Positions 1-5,669 of a stretch of DNA of 9,527 bases are shown here, one piece after another (position 1 is the first letter of the stretch; each line of letters starts with the position of its first letter). A program made the translations under genes and the position numbers. The notes under the pieces are model-generated. The model did not search any database, was not told where the DNA came from, and saw only the letters and a program-made list of their open reading frames with translations. Source of the stretch: Fimbriimonadaceae bacterium (GTDB lineage Bacteria > Armatimonadota > Fimbriimonadia > Fimbriimonadales > Fimbriimonadaceae); the NCBI GenBank assembly GCA_019694835.1, contig JAIBBE010000225.1:1-9527 (forward strand). Direction: 5' to 3'.

Positions 1-69
1 CGCTGCCCGCACGTGATGGACGTGTGCCGGCAGGTGACGCCCACGTTGCATGTTCCGAAGGACGAGACC

Positions 70-93
70 GCAGGCGATCGCGAAGTCGCCTGC
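70..93. promoter_or_regulatory. Hairpin in leader before the metallo-hydrolase gene
   Basis: GCAGGCGA (70-77) pairs perfectly with TCGCCTGC (86-93) around an 8-nt loop that is itself the palindrome TCGCGA plus AG. A TATACT box resembling a -10 element follows at 98-103, but no good -35 sits at the right distance. It could be the terminator of an upstream gene lacking a U-tract, or a 5' leader structure of the gene at 127. The role is not established. Confidence 0.3.
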
Positions 94-126
94 CACCTAT
101 ACTAAAAATCTCAAGGGGAGAAGCGC

Positions 127-1047
127 ATGTCGTCAGTCAAATTTGTCGCGCCGTTGCTGCTGCTGCTGACCGCCCAGACTGCCCTCGCGGGACAGGCGCC
201 CACGCGCGAAGAGCAGATCCGCGATACGCCGATCACGGTACAGAAGATCAGCGACGGCTTGAACGTCCTGTACGGGGTCGGTGGCAACATCCTCGTCTCT
301 ACCGGGCCGCAGGGCGTGCTGACGGTGGACAGCCAGTTCGCCGGCATGGTGCCGAAGTACAAGGCAACCATCGCGACCCTGGGTGGCGGTGCGATCGTTT
401 ACACGATCAACACCCACGGGCATTTCGACCATGTCGAAGGCAATACGATCCTCGCACCGGACGGCACGCGGTTTGTCGGGCACGAGAATGCCCGTGAGCT
501 GATGTCGATGCCCCGCGTGGTCAATCTCGTGACTGCGCAGAACAATCAACCCGCCTATCCCGAGGCTGCCCGGCCCTCGATCACGTACAGCCGCGAAATG
601 CGCATGTACTTCAACGGCCGGCAGATCGACCTCGTCCATGTCGGGCCTGCCCACACGGCTGGCGACACCGCAGTGATCCTGCGGGCGAGCGGCAATTCGC
701 CGACGGTCGTGCATCTGGGCGACGTGTTCAACATGGCGGGCTATCCGTTCATTGACGTGGACAATGGCGGCGACCTGAACGGCGTCATCAGTTTCTGCCA
801 GGCCGTGATTGCGCAGATCGGGCCGGACGCCGTCGTGATCCCGGGCCACGGCAAGGTCTCGGGGTACAAGGACCTCGTCCAGTACGTCGAGATGCTCACC
901 GCATTGCGCGATCGCATCAGCGCACTGATCGCCACCGGAGCGACGATGGAGCAGGTGGCAGCGGCGAAGCCGACGGCACCGTGGGATGCGGCTCGTGGCA
1001 ATCCGACGGGCTTCATCAATCGCGCCTACACGTCGCTCAAGCGATAG
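127..1047 (+). CDS. Exported metallo-beta-lactamase-fold hydrolase
   Basis: Zinc-dependent hydrolase of the metallo-beta-lactamase (MBL) superfamily, 306 residues, probably periplasmic. Residues 1-21 form a signal peptide: a Lys, a Leu-rich core (residues 10-14) and a TALA-GQ cleavage site. The signature HxHxDH is complete as H97-G-H99-F-D101-H102. The other expected metal ligands are visible as H176 (PAHTAGD), D199 (HLGD) and H241 (IPGHG), so the dinuclear zinc site should be functional. The start is supported by the purine-rich AAGGGGAGAAG at 113-123, just before ATG 127, and by the signal peptide it produces. The substrate cannot be read from sequence; the layout resembles the broad 'MBL fold metallo-hydrolase' group and is not a clear antibiotic-hydrolysing B1-B3 enzyme. 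It is monocistronic as seen, with the structured repeat starting 29 nt after its stop. Family certain, substrate unknown. Confidence 0.93.
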   Translation: MSSVKFVAPLLLLLTAQTALAGQAPTREEQIRDTPITVQKISDGLNVLYGVGGNILVSTGPQGVLTVDSQFAGMVPKYKATIATLGGGAIVYTINTHGHFDHVEGNTILAPDGTRFVGHENARELMSMPRVVNLVTAQNNQPAYPEAARPSITYSREMRMYFNGRQIDLVHVGPAHTAGDTAVILRASGNSPTVVHLGDVFNMAGYPFIDVDNGGDLNGVISFCQAVIAQIGPDAVVIPGHGKVSGYKDLVQYVEMLTALRDRISALIATGATMEQVAAAKPTAPWDAARGNPTGFINRAYTSLKR

Positions 1048-1075
1048 ACGAAGGCGCTCCTTGAAGGTCGGATGC

Positions 1076-1436
1076 GGAGAGCCGTCACCCAGTCGGGGTG
1101 TACGTTTGGTCTTTCCGACACTCGGGCGTTAATAGCTCGGCTGTAGAGGGTGCCCGCCACGAGCCGTCGTCGCGCAGTTGGCCGTATCTTCGCTCCGCAC
1201 TTCGCATACCGTCAGCGCCAGCGTTGCGCTGCAGTGTGCCAGCGACATGGACCGTCAGTCGTTGAAAGGGACTCCACCAAACGTACACCCCGCCTGGGTG
1301 CCGGCTCGGAGCCGGAGCCGGACATGACTCCGAGCAGTTGCGGTGTTTGTCTCCACTCATATTGACGGCATATCCGGAGCCGTGCTCTAGTCAAATCATG
1401 GACATGGATGCCATCCCGTCACGTTATGCCGCAGTT
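1076..1436 (+). repeat. Structured ~360-bp repeat, copy 1 (MITE-like)
   Basis: First of two direct copies; the second is at 4401-4756. Both begin with GGAGAGCCGTCACCC and both end with TGCCGCAGTT. A long inverted repeat lies inside: 1079-1110 pairs with 1276-1307 at 30 of 32 positions, with the core GGGGTGTACGTTTGGT against ACCAAACGTACACCCC. The 165 nt between the arms diverge from copy 2 except for a conserved block at 1146-1176 (GAGGGTGCCCGCCACGAGC...). The tail contains a CCGGCTC-G-GAGCCGG hairpin at 1301-1315 and a highly conserved last 78 nt (66 identical to copy 2). Short reading frames here on both strands show no coding character. It could be a MITE-like non-autonomous element, a structured RNA gene, or a cassette-recombination site. 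No flanking target-site duplication was found. Confidence 0.8.
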
Positions 1437-1476
1437 CTGCGGCAAATAATCGCCGCACTTCGGCGGTATAGATAGA
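1428..1476. other. Twin GC-rich hairpins between repeat copy 1 and cassette 1
   Basis: TGCCGCAG-TT-CTGCGGCA (1427-1444) is a perfect 8-bp stem with a two-base loop. After AATAAT, a second hairpin CGCCG-CACTT-CGGCG (1451-1465) follows. The first straddles the point where similarity between the two repeat copies stops. The second lies about 12 nt before the GTTAGGC that opens cassette 1. Together they may be the remains of an attI- or attC-like site, or a terminator-like structure without a T-tract. Assignment is uncertain. Confidence 0.4.
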
Positions 1477-1477
1477 G

Positions 1478-2226
1478 TTAGGCATCTTCGGGGAAGCACT
1501 TGGTTACCTGCTACGACACCGAGTACAAGGACACCAAACTAATCAAACAAGGTAGGGCGGCCTTGGAACCGCTTTTCGCCGAGTTGGCAGAATGGGTGGC
1601 TTCGACTTGGGAGGTCACAGTACTCAACGTGGTCTACGACCAGGTCGATGCTCCTAGGAGGTTTCCACGACTCCAAGTCATAGTCGAGCATGCCGACGAA
1701 CAACAGAAATTCATGGCGGGATTCAGCTTCGATCCAGGCAAGCAACAGGCTGTCGCTGCAAAGTTCGCGGAGCTGGTCGCTCAGACCGGCTCATCCAAAT
1801 ACAAAGCTGACGGACTCCTCGTCGTTTTTTCTGCTTTTGCGCCTCTAGCTAGAGAGGAGGCGGACACCCAGATTGCCGATGCAGATATTGAGGACTTACA
1901 GAAGCGGCTTGCGGACCCAGCACTGTGGACCATTCATCGCTGCTTCGGACGAGTGGTGTTTATGTTCTACACCGATGCGCAAGCGCATGCGCGCAAGGCG
2001 CGTCTAAAAAGCTATTCGGATCAATACTTCGAGCTGCTTCGACAACACGACGAATTCAAATATCTCAACAGGTGGCAGTTTTCCATCGAATCAGACTCAA
2101 AGGAAAACTTCGATAACAACTACAAGGGCAGCTGGTTCAATTACGACCGATGAGTTCGTGTATCGCCAGATGCCTAACACTCGCTTGCAGCCGACGGCCA
2201 CCAGCCGCCGCGGCTGAAGCGAAACG
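1478..2226 (+). mobile_element. Integron-type gene cassette 1
   Basis: A complete cassette of 749 bp can be delimited. It opens at the G^TT cleavage point of GTTAGGC (1477-1483) and closes at the same point of GTTCGGC (2226-2232). It holds one gene in the attC-forward orientation, with the start codon about 20 nt inside the 5' boundary and the stop 18 nt before the attC. The opening GTTAGGC is the exact complement of the attC R'' core GCCTAAC (2172-2178), as expected if both belonged to one circular cassette. No integrase gene is present nearby. Confidence 0.85.
1500..2153 (+). CDS. Conserved hypothetical cassette protein, 217 residues
   Basis: I do not recognise a named family. The protein is soluble, with no signal peptide or membrane segment. 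The C-terminus is distinctive: residues 199-217 read DSKENFDNNYKGSWFNYDR, rich in Asp, Asn and aromatics, preceded by an aromatic/acidic stretch (YFELLRQHDEFKYLNRW). Such terminal signatures are typical of narrowly distributed cassette proteins. Start: a TTG at 1500 is used because an in-frame stop lies in the cassette boundary at 1479-1481, no ATG follows for a long way, and a GGGGAAG Shine-Dalgarno-like sequence (1490-1496) sits just upstream, although the 3-nt spacing is short. It is the only gene of cassette 1, so its expression probably depends on an upstream or local promoter that is not evident. Function unknown. Confidence 0.8.
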   Translation: MVTCYDTEYKDTKLIKQGRAALEPLFAELAEWVASTWEVTVLNVVYDQVDAPRRFPRLQVIVEHADEQQKFMAGFSFDPGKQQAVAAKFAELVAQTGSSKYKADGLLVVFSAFAPLAREEADTQIADADIEDLQKRLADPALWTIHRCFGRVVFMFYTDAQAHARKARLKSYSDQYFELLRQHDEFKYLNRWQFSIESDSKENFDNNYKGSWFNYDR

Positions 2227-2232
2227 TTCGGC
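2172..2232 (+). other. attC: attC recombination site of cassette 1
   Basis: A 61-bp site with all canonical parts: R'' GCCTAAC (2172-2178), L'' TCGCTT-G-CAGCCG (2181-2193), L' CGGCTG-AAGCGA (2211-2222) and R' GTTCGGC (2226-2232). L'' and L' pair over 12 bp, leaving the single unpaired G2187, which acts as an extrahelical base in folded bottom-strand attC sites and sets recombination polarity. It closely resembles the known aadA attC in length and layout. R' has C in place of the first purine of GTTRRRY, because it belongs to the next cassette. This is the strongest integron signal in the window. Confidence 0.93.
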
Positions 2233-2836
2233 AAAATGAATAGGCCGATACTGCGCGACTGGAAGGAGTCGGATTTTGAGCCGTTCACGGAGATGAACTC
2301 CGATCCAGAGGTCATGCGCTACTTTCTGGCGATGGCAACGCGGAATGAATCTTTGGATGCCTTTAGTCGCATACGAAAGGAAATCGCTCAGCGTGGTTGG
2401 GGAGTTTGGGCAGTCGAAGTGGATGGGATCTTTGCTGGAATGGTGGGATTGCATGTCCCCGAATGGCCGTTGCCATTTTCGCCCTGCGTAGAGGTGCTTT
2501 GGCGGCTGCGCAAGGAGTTTTGGGGACGGGGTATTGCTTATGAGGCCGCCAATCAAGCGATTGATTATGGATTCGCGAAGGCTGGCCTTGAAGAGATCGT
2601 CTCATTCACGACGCCACCGAATCTTAAGTCCATCCGTTTGATGGAGCGCCTTGGCTTCGAGCGGGATCATCTGGGGGATTTCGACCACCCTGCGGTTCCG
2701 GCGGGTCACTATCTCAGGCGCCACGTCCTCTACCGAAAAAAGAGGCCGAACCACGTGGCGCGTACCGGGTTGAACTCACTCGGTTTTGACCCAGGTTGAG
2801 CCTCTGGTGCCAGCGGGCAGCTAGCGCGAGACGTTC
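2227..2836 (+). mobile_element. Integron-type gene cassette 2 (right end degenerate)
   Basis: The left boundary is the R' of the previous attC (GTTCGGC, 2226-2232). The right end contains GCCGAAC at 2745-2751, its exact complement, which is the R'' expected for the same cassette. The right boundary is less clear. The best candidate is the GTT of ACGTTCAAGC (2836-2842), giving an attC of about 98 bp; a GTTGAGC at 2794-2800 is an alternative. The boundary may have decayed at the junction with host sequence. One gene, a GNAT acetyltransferase, fills the cassette. Confidence 0.65.
2236..2799 (+). CDS. GNAT-family N-acetyltransferase (RimJ/RimL-like) in cassette 2
   Basis: Predicted acetyl-CoA-dependent N-acetyltransferase of the GNAT superfamily, 187 residues. 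The RimJ/RimL-type order is visible: an N-terminal strand MNRPILRDWKESDFEPFTEMNSDPEVMRYF, the central strand GVWAVEVDGIFAGMVGLH (56-73), an acetyl-CoA-binding segment RKEFWGRGIAYEAA (92-105), and the C-terminal PPNLKSIRLMERLGFERD (127-144). The substrate could be a protein N-terminus, a small amine or a drug; GNAT enzymes are common cassette cargo. ATG 2236 lies only 4 nt after the attC R' core and has no Shine-Dalgarno sequence, which is frequent in cassette genes. The fold normally ends near HVLYR (163-167). The remaining ~20 residues are read through the attC sequence and are probably not structural. Confidence 0.9.
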   Translation: MNRPILRDWKESDFEPFTEMNSDPEVMRYFLAMATRNESLDAFSRIRKEIAQRGWGVWAVEVDGIFAGMVGLHVPEWPLPFSPCVEVLWRLRKEFWGRGIAYEAANQAIDYGFAKAGLEEIVSFTTPPNLKSIRLMERLGFERDHLGDFDHPAVPAGHYLRRHVLYRKKRPNHVARTGLNSLGFDPG

Positions 2837-2842
2837 AAGCCG
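2745..2842 (+). other. attC: Probable degenerate attC of cassette 2
   Basis: R'' GCCGAAC (2745-2751) is clear and matches the cassette's own left core. The proposed R' is GTTCAAG (2836-2842), in the context GCGCGAGACGTTCAAGC, which resembles a normal attC right end. Only partial pairing of the arms is visible (GAAC/GTTC, CGCG/CGCG, TA/TA). The site overlaps the 3' end of the acetyltransferase gene. Alternative right cores GTTGAGC (2794-2800) and GTTGAAC (2769-2775) fit the consensus but give poorer or too short sites. Confidence 0.5.
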
Positions 2843-2955
2843 GTCCGGCGATGGATTCGGCCTCGATTCGGCCGTCCCCCCTCAACTTTGTCCCGGATCT
2901 CCCGATACCGAGAGTGCCCTGACAGTGGGTAGTCCTTTCCCCGAGCGGGTAGGTA

Positions 2956-4002
2956 ATGCATCAACTGATCAATTCCGTAGGGGACCTGACCTTTCTCCGG
3001 GACCGTGAGGGCCTGGAAATCACATTGGCATCAGTGCTTTACGAGCTCCTCGGGGCGGGGAGGCTGGTGCTGTGGCGGGTGGCCGCGAACCCCCAGGGGA
3101 TGCGGCTGCGACAGAGGGCGGCGCTGGAGGGCGGCAATCGGGTGGCGTTGTCCGAGACCCATACGCCGGCCCATGAACTGCCGTTGCTCGAGTCGGTCCC
3201 CCGCCTGAAGGCCTGCTTCGACGCCAAGGTGCCGATCCACCTGGACCGCAACAGCGGGCGCCATATCCACGTCTTTCCGATCGCGAGCGACCGCGAAGTC
3301 ATCGGCCTGCTCGAAGTCGAGCACCTCGAGCGACTGCGCGAGGACCAGGAGCGGCTGGTGACGGGCATGCTCCGCGTCTACCGGAACCACCTGTCCGTGC
3401 TGGACTACAGTGAGCACGACGAACTGACGGGCCTGCTCAACCGGAAGACCTTCGAGGGCTACTTCAATCGCATGGTGGCCGTTGATCCCGTTGCGCCGGC
3501 GGCCCTCGCTGGCTTCGACTGGCGCGGCGCGAGACGCCCGCCGAATCCCGACCAGCACCCGTGGATCGCGGTGCTGGATATCGATTTCTTCAAACGCATC
3601 AATGACCGCTTCGGGCATCTGTACGGCGACGAAGTGCTGCTCCTGATGGCGCGGTTGATGCGCGCGAACTTCCGCGAGTCGGACAAACTGTTCCGCTTCG
3701 GCGGTGAGGAGTTCGTTGTGCTGCTCGGCCACACGGAACGCGAGTTCGCGGGCCAGGTGATGGAGCGCTTCCGCAAGGTCGTGGAGGCGTATCGATTCCC
3801 GCAGCTGGAAGGCGTCACGATCAGCATCGGCTTCACGTGCGCCCGCGGCACGACGGGGTCGACTGCTTTCGAGCGCGCCGACGAAGCGCTGTACATCGCG
3901 AAGAAGAGCGGGCGCAACCAGGTGCGGTGCTTCGAGACGCTCGTTGAGGAGGGCGTGCTGAAGCACAAGGTCGCTGCGGAGAGCGAGGTCGAGCTCTTCT
4001 AG
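2956..4002 (+). CDS. Diguanylate cyclase with GAF-like sensor and GGDEF domain
   Basis: Synthesises cyclic di-GMP from two GTP in the cytoplasm; 348 residues, no membrane segment. Residues ~10-145 look like a GAF-type sensory domain (LASVLYELLGAGRLVLWRV ... IHVFPIASDREVIGLLEVEHL), followed by a short helical linker. The GGDEF domain (~153-335) starts with DELTGLLNRKTF (155-166) and has the metal/GTP segment VLDIDFFKRINDRFGH from 206. Its active-site motif is an intact GGEEF (249-253), with the product-inhibition I-site RESD (240-243) exactly five residues upstream. The domain ends with EALYIAKKSGRN. The stretch between helix and strand (~167-205, Pro/Ala-rich) is somewhat longer than usual. 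It should be an active, feedback-inhibited cyclase whose ligand is unknown. ATG 2956 follows GAGCGGGTAGG at 2943-2953. yffB starts 38 nt downstream. Confidence 0.93.
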   Translation: MHQLINSVGDLTFLRDREGLEITLASVLYELLGAGRLVLWRVAANPQGMRLRQRAALEGGNRVALSETHTPAHELPLLESVPRLKACFDAKVPIHLDRNSGRHIHVFPIASDREVIGLLEVEHLERLREDQERLVTGMLRVYRNHLSVLDYSEHDELTGLLNRKTFEGYFNRMVAVDPVAPAALAGFDWRGARRPPNPDQHPWIAVLDIDFFKRINDRFGHLYGDEVLLLMARLMRANFRESDKLFRFGGEEFVVLLGHTEREFAGQVMERFRKVVEAYRFPQLEGVTISIGFTCARGTTGSTAFERADEALYIAKKSGRNQVRCFETLVEEGVLKHKVAAESEVELF

Positions 4003-4005
4003 CGC

Positions 4006-4032
4006 TACAATTCGCTCCTTTCCCTGGAGCGA
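4006..4032 (+). promoter_or_regulatory. Hairpin covering the yffB ribosome-binding site
   Basis: TCGCTCC (4012-4018) pairs with GGAGCGA (4026-4032) around a 7-nt loop. The right arm contains GGAG, the best ribosome-binding sequence before yffB ATG 4041. Folding would hide it, so translation may be coupled to or modulated by the preceding gene. A TACAAT box at 4006-4011 could be a -10 element, but no convincing -35 accompanies it. Confidence 0.35.
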
Positions 4033-4040
4033 GTTGCGCC

Positions 4041-4388
4041 ATGTCCAAGACCGTTTTGTACGGCATCAAGAACTGCGACACGATGAAGAAGGCCCGCACG
4101 TGGCTCGATGCCAACGGCGTGGCCTACGACTTCCACGACTATAAAGTCGCAGGCATCGATCCTGATGATCTGAAGCGCTGGGTCAAGGTGCTCGGGTGGG
4201 AAGTGCTGCTGAATCGCGCGGGCACCACGTTCCGCAAGCTCCCCGATGCGGACAAGGAAGGGCTCACCGAAGCGAAGGCGATCAAGCTGATGCTCGCGCA
4301 GCCGTCGATGATCAAGAGGCCGGTGCTGGAGAAGGGGAAGACGTTGCTGGTGGGGTTCAAGCCGGAGGCGTATCAGGGACTGGTTTGA
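4041..4388 (+). CDS. yffB: YffB-type ArsC/Spx-family protein
   Basis: Small cytoplasmic thioredoxin-fold protein of the ArsC/Spx family, 115 residues, full length. The N-terminus VLYGIKNCDTMKKARTWLDANGVAYDFHDYKV is nearly diagnostic of the proteobacterial YffB branch, as are LGWEVLLNRAGTTFRKL (51-67), PSMIKRPVLEKGKTLLVGF (88-106) and R93-P94. The single N-terminal Cys12 (CDTM, not CxxC) is the thiol expected for a glutathione-dependent reductase-like enzyme. The precise reaction of YffB is not firmly known, and arsenate reduction should not be assumed without an ars operon, which is absent here. The gene sits just after the diguanylate cyclase on the same strand and may share its transcript. 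The structured repeat copy 2 begins 12 nt after its stop. Confidence 0.92.
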   Translation: MSKTVLYGIKNCDTMKKARTWLDANGVAYDFHDYKVAGIDPDDLKRWVKVLGWEVLLNRAGTTFRKLPDADKEGLTEAKAIKLMLAQPSMIKRPVLEKGKTLLVGFKPEAYQGLV

Positions 4389-4400
4389 GATCGGATTCCC

Positions 4401-4756
4401 GGAGAGCCGTCACCCGGCCGGGGTGAACGTTTGGTCCCTGGAGTCACCAACGTCATCGGTACGGCATTTGAGGGTGCCCGCCACGAGCTGTCATCGCGCA
4501 ACCGATGGTCGTCTCCGCTTCGCACCTCGCGCTGCGTCATTCCTATCGTCGAGGTGCAAAGTGTCTTCGATATGGCACCGACAGCGGGTGAAGGCGACTG
4601 GACCAAACGTACACCCCGTCCGTGTGCCGGCTCAGAGCCGGAGCAGACTTGGGAAGCCCACGGCGGTTGTCCCGTTCGATATTGACCTGATGTCCGAAGC
4701 CGTGCTCTAGTCGTGTCATGGACATGGACGCCATCTCGCCACGTTTTGCCGCAGTT
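4401..4756 (+). repeat. Structured ~360-bp repeat, copy 2 (MITE-like)
   Basis: Second direct copy of the element at 1076-1436. The inverted arms are 4404-4437 and 4600-4633, pairing at 30 of 34 positions, with the core GAACGTTTGGTCC against GGACCAAACGTAC. The conserved block GAGGGTGCCCGCCACGAGC is at 4470-4488 and the hairpin CCGGCTC-A-GAGCCGG at 4627-4641. The interior has diverged strongly while arms and tail are kept, which suggests conservation of structure. It ends in TGCCGCAGTT. The same GTT is the start of GTTGGGC (4754-4760), a consensus integron core directly before the next accessory gene. Confidence 0.8.
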
Positions 4757-4760
4757 GGGC
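4754..4760 (+). other. Integron-core-like site GTTGGGC at the repeat/gene junction
   Basis: GTTGGGC matches the GTTRRRY core cut by integron integrases. It lies exactly where the two repeat copies stop being similar (CAGTT|GGGC here, CAGTT|CTGC in copy 1), and 7 nt before the ATG at 4767, the spacing typical of cassette genes. A complementary GCCCAAC that would close this cassette was not found after either of the next two genes, so the cassette interpretation is incomplete. Confidence 0.45.
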
Positions 4761-4766
4761 GACGCT

Positions 4767-5252
4767 ATGCCTGATTCAATGTCGGGCAATTTGACTGCTC
4801 CCATTATTGGCAACTCCGAAATCGTTGAATCGCCAGACGGTATCGCGCGTCCAACTCCGCATCAGTCCTATATGAGTGTTGCGCGGGCCATTGCACCCGC
4901 CACGGAACTGATCGCACGTGAAATGAGTGGCGCGGAAATTCCTCTTTCCCTGCTCGCGGCGCACCAGGCTGAGTGTCTGCTAAAGGCCTTCTTGGCCCGT
5001 CATGGTAAGGATTCGCACCTCAGAGGGCAGAATTTGAGGCACAATTTGGCGGCGTTATGGACAGAGGCTGTCCTTGCTGGCCTACAGGTTCCGTCGATTG
5101 CCCCGGCGTGGCTCGAGAGATTGAGCGCCCTCCATGACCGCCCCTACAATTTGCGCTACTCAAGCGGGCTGCACGGAATCGTGTTGCCGAATCCCCAAGC
5201 AATGGCAGAAGGGCTCAGAGATCTCATGTTGGCAGTCGGCGAGAGCCCTTGA
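4767..5252 (+). CDS. HEPN-like accessory protein, 161 residues
   Basis: Probable all-alpha protein resembling HEPN-fold proteins. The central part, SLLAAHQAECLLKAFLARHGKDSHLRGQNLRHNLAALWTEAVLAGL (61-106), has the typical pattern of a helix ending LLKAFLARHG, a loop, then HNLAALW. The C-terminal LERLSALHDRPYNLRYSSGLHG (116-137) contains R130-YSSGL-H136, formally an RX5H motif, but whether it is catalytic is uncertain. No signal peptide or membrane segment. ATG 4767 is preferred over an upstream in-frame ATG at 4713, which lies inside the repeat. The gene then begins right at the GTTGGGC junction, like a cassette gene. No good Shine-Dalgarno is visible. A secreted-protein gene follows after 66 nt. 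It could be an RNA-targeting toxin or substrate-binding HEPN; fold assigned from pattern only. Confidence 0.78.
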   Translation: MPDSMSGNLTAPIIGNSEIVESPDGIARPTPHQSYMSVARAIAPATELIAREMSGAEIPLSLLAAHQAECLLKAFLARHGKDSHLRGQNLRHNLAALWTEAVLAGLQVPSIAPAWLERLSALHDRPYNLRYSSGLHGIVLPNPQAMAEGLRDLMLAVGESP

Positions 5253-5318
5253 GCGCAGGAATGCCAGGCCATTACGAACATTCAGCGAATCTACAACTAC
5301 GTAAAGCCCGGAGAACAA

Positions 5319-5669
5319 ATGAAGCTCGTTAGTCTATTAGCGGCCGTACTTGCTGTTGGAATATTCGCTGGAGTCCGAGCTGCCGAACCAGAGGTGCGTA
5401 TTCCCCGGAGCATGGCTGGTGACAAGGGAAAGTACTACCTGTTGGAGAAGAAGAGCGTCGGGGCAGTATTGCAGGTTGTGCACAAGCGCGTCGGGGTGGA
5501 AAGCATTGACTACTCCCGCACAGAGATCAACTGCAAGACCAGGCAGTATCGTGAGCTTGGGTATAGCTCTGAGTCAGTAGCGGCACTCAAGGCAGTGCCG
5601 GGATCCAAATGGACTGACCTGGTTTCTGGTTCGAGCAAGAGTGACTTGGTTGCGTTTGCCTGCAAATAG
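5319..5669 (+). CDS. Small secreted protein of unknown function
   Basis: A 116-residue precursor. Residues 1-22 are a signal peptide (MKLVSLLAAVLAVGIFAGVRAA), leaving a ~94-residue mature protein in the periplasm or outer compartment. The mature part has two cysteines, C72 in TEINCKTRQYRELGY and C115 at the end of SDLVAFACK, which probably form a disulfide. The pattern of a short exported domain ending in a Cys-containing strand recurs among accessory hypothetical proteins, but I cannot name a family with confidence. GGAGA at 5310-5314 is a good ribosome-binding site for ATG 5319. It lies between the HEPN-like gene and the DUF262-HEPN pair, with no sign of functional linkage. No complementary core or attC was found around it. 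Confidence 0.8.
   Translation: MKLVSLLAAVLAVGIFAGVRAAEPEVRIPRSMAGDKGKYYLLEKKSVGAVLQVVHKRVGVESIDYSRTEINCKTRQYRELGYSSESVAALKAVPGSKWTDLVSGSSKSDLVAFACK

Noticed and set aside
24..497. Open frame overlapping the start of the metallo-hydrolase gene
   Set aside because: It lies in another frame of a clear MBL gene, is Arg/Pro-rich as expected for GC-rich shadow frames, and shows no domain.
127..1047. MBL gene as an acquired carbapenemase
   Set aside because: It has the MBL zinc ligands but its overall sequence and long insert-free layout fit the general metallo-hydrolase group. It lies outside the cassettes and has no resistance-gene signature.
1076..1436. Possible group II intron remnant beside integron cassettes
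   Set aside because: Group IIC introns do target attC sites, but no GTGYG start, domain V-like hairpin or reverse transcriptase is seen and the element is too short.
3031..3966. Long 311-codon open frame on the minus strand opposite the GGDEF gene
   Set aside because: Its length reflects GC-rich codon bias. The plus strand encodes a complete GAF-like/GGDEF protein with all catalytic motifs.
4041..4388. Arsenate reductase assignment for the ArsC-family gene
   Set aside because: The sequence pattern is that of YffB, with no ars operon genes nearby. Arsenate reduction is not supported.
4373..4813. Minus-strand open frame across repeat copy 2, similar in translation to a frame in copy 1
   Set aside because: The shared words (RDDxSWRAPS) come from nucleotide identity of the repeats. 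The frames differ in length and start, and the interior has diverged without coding constraint.
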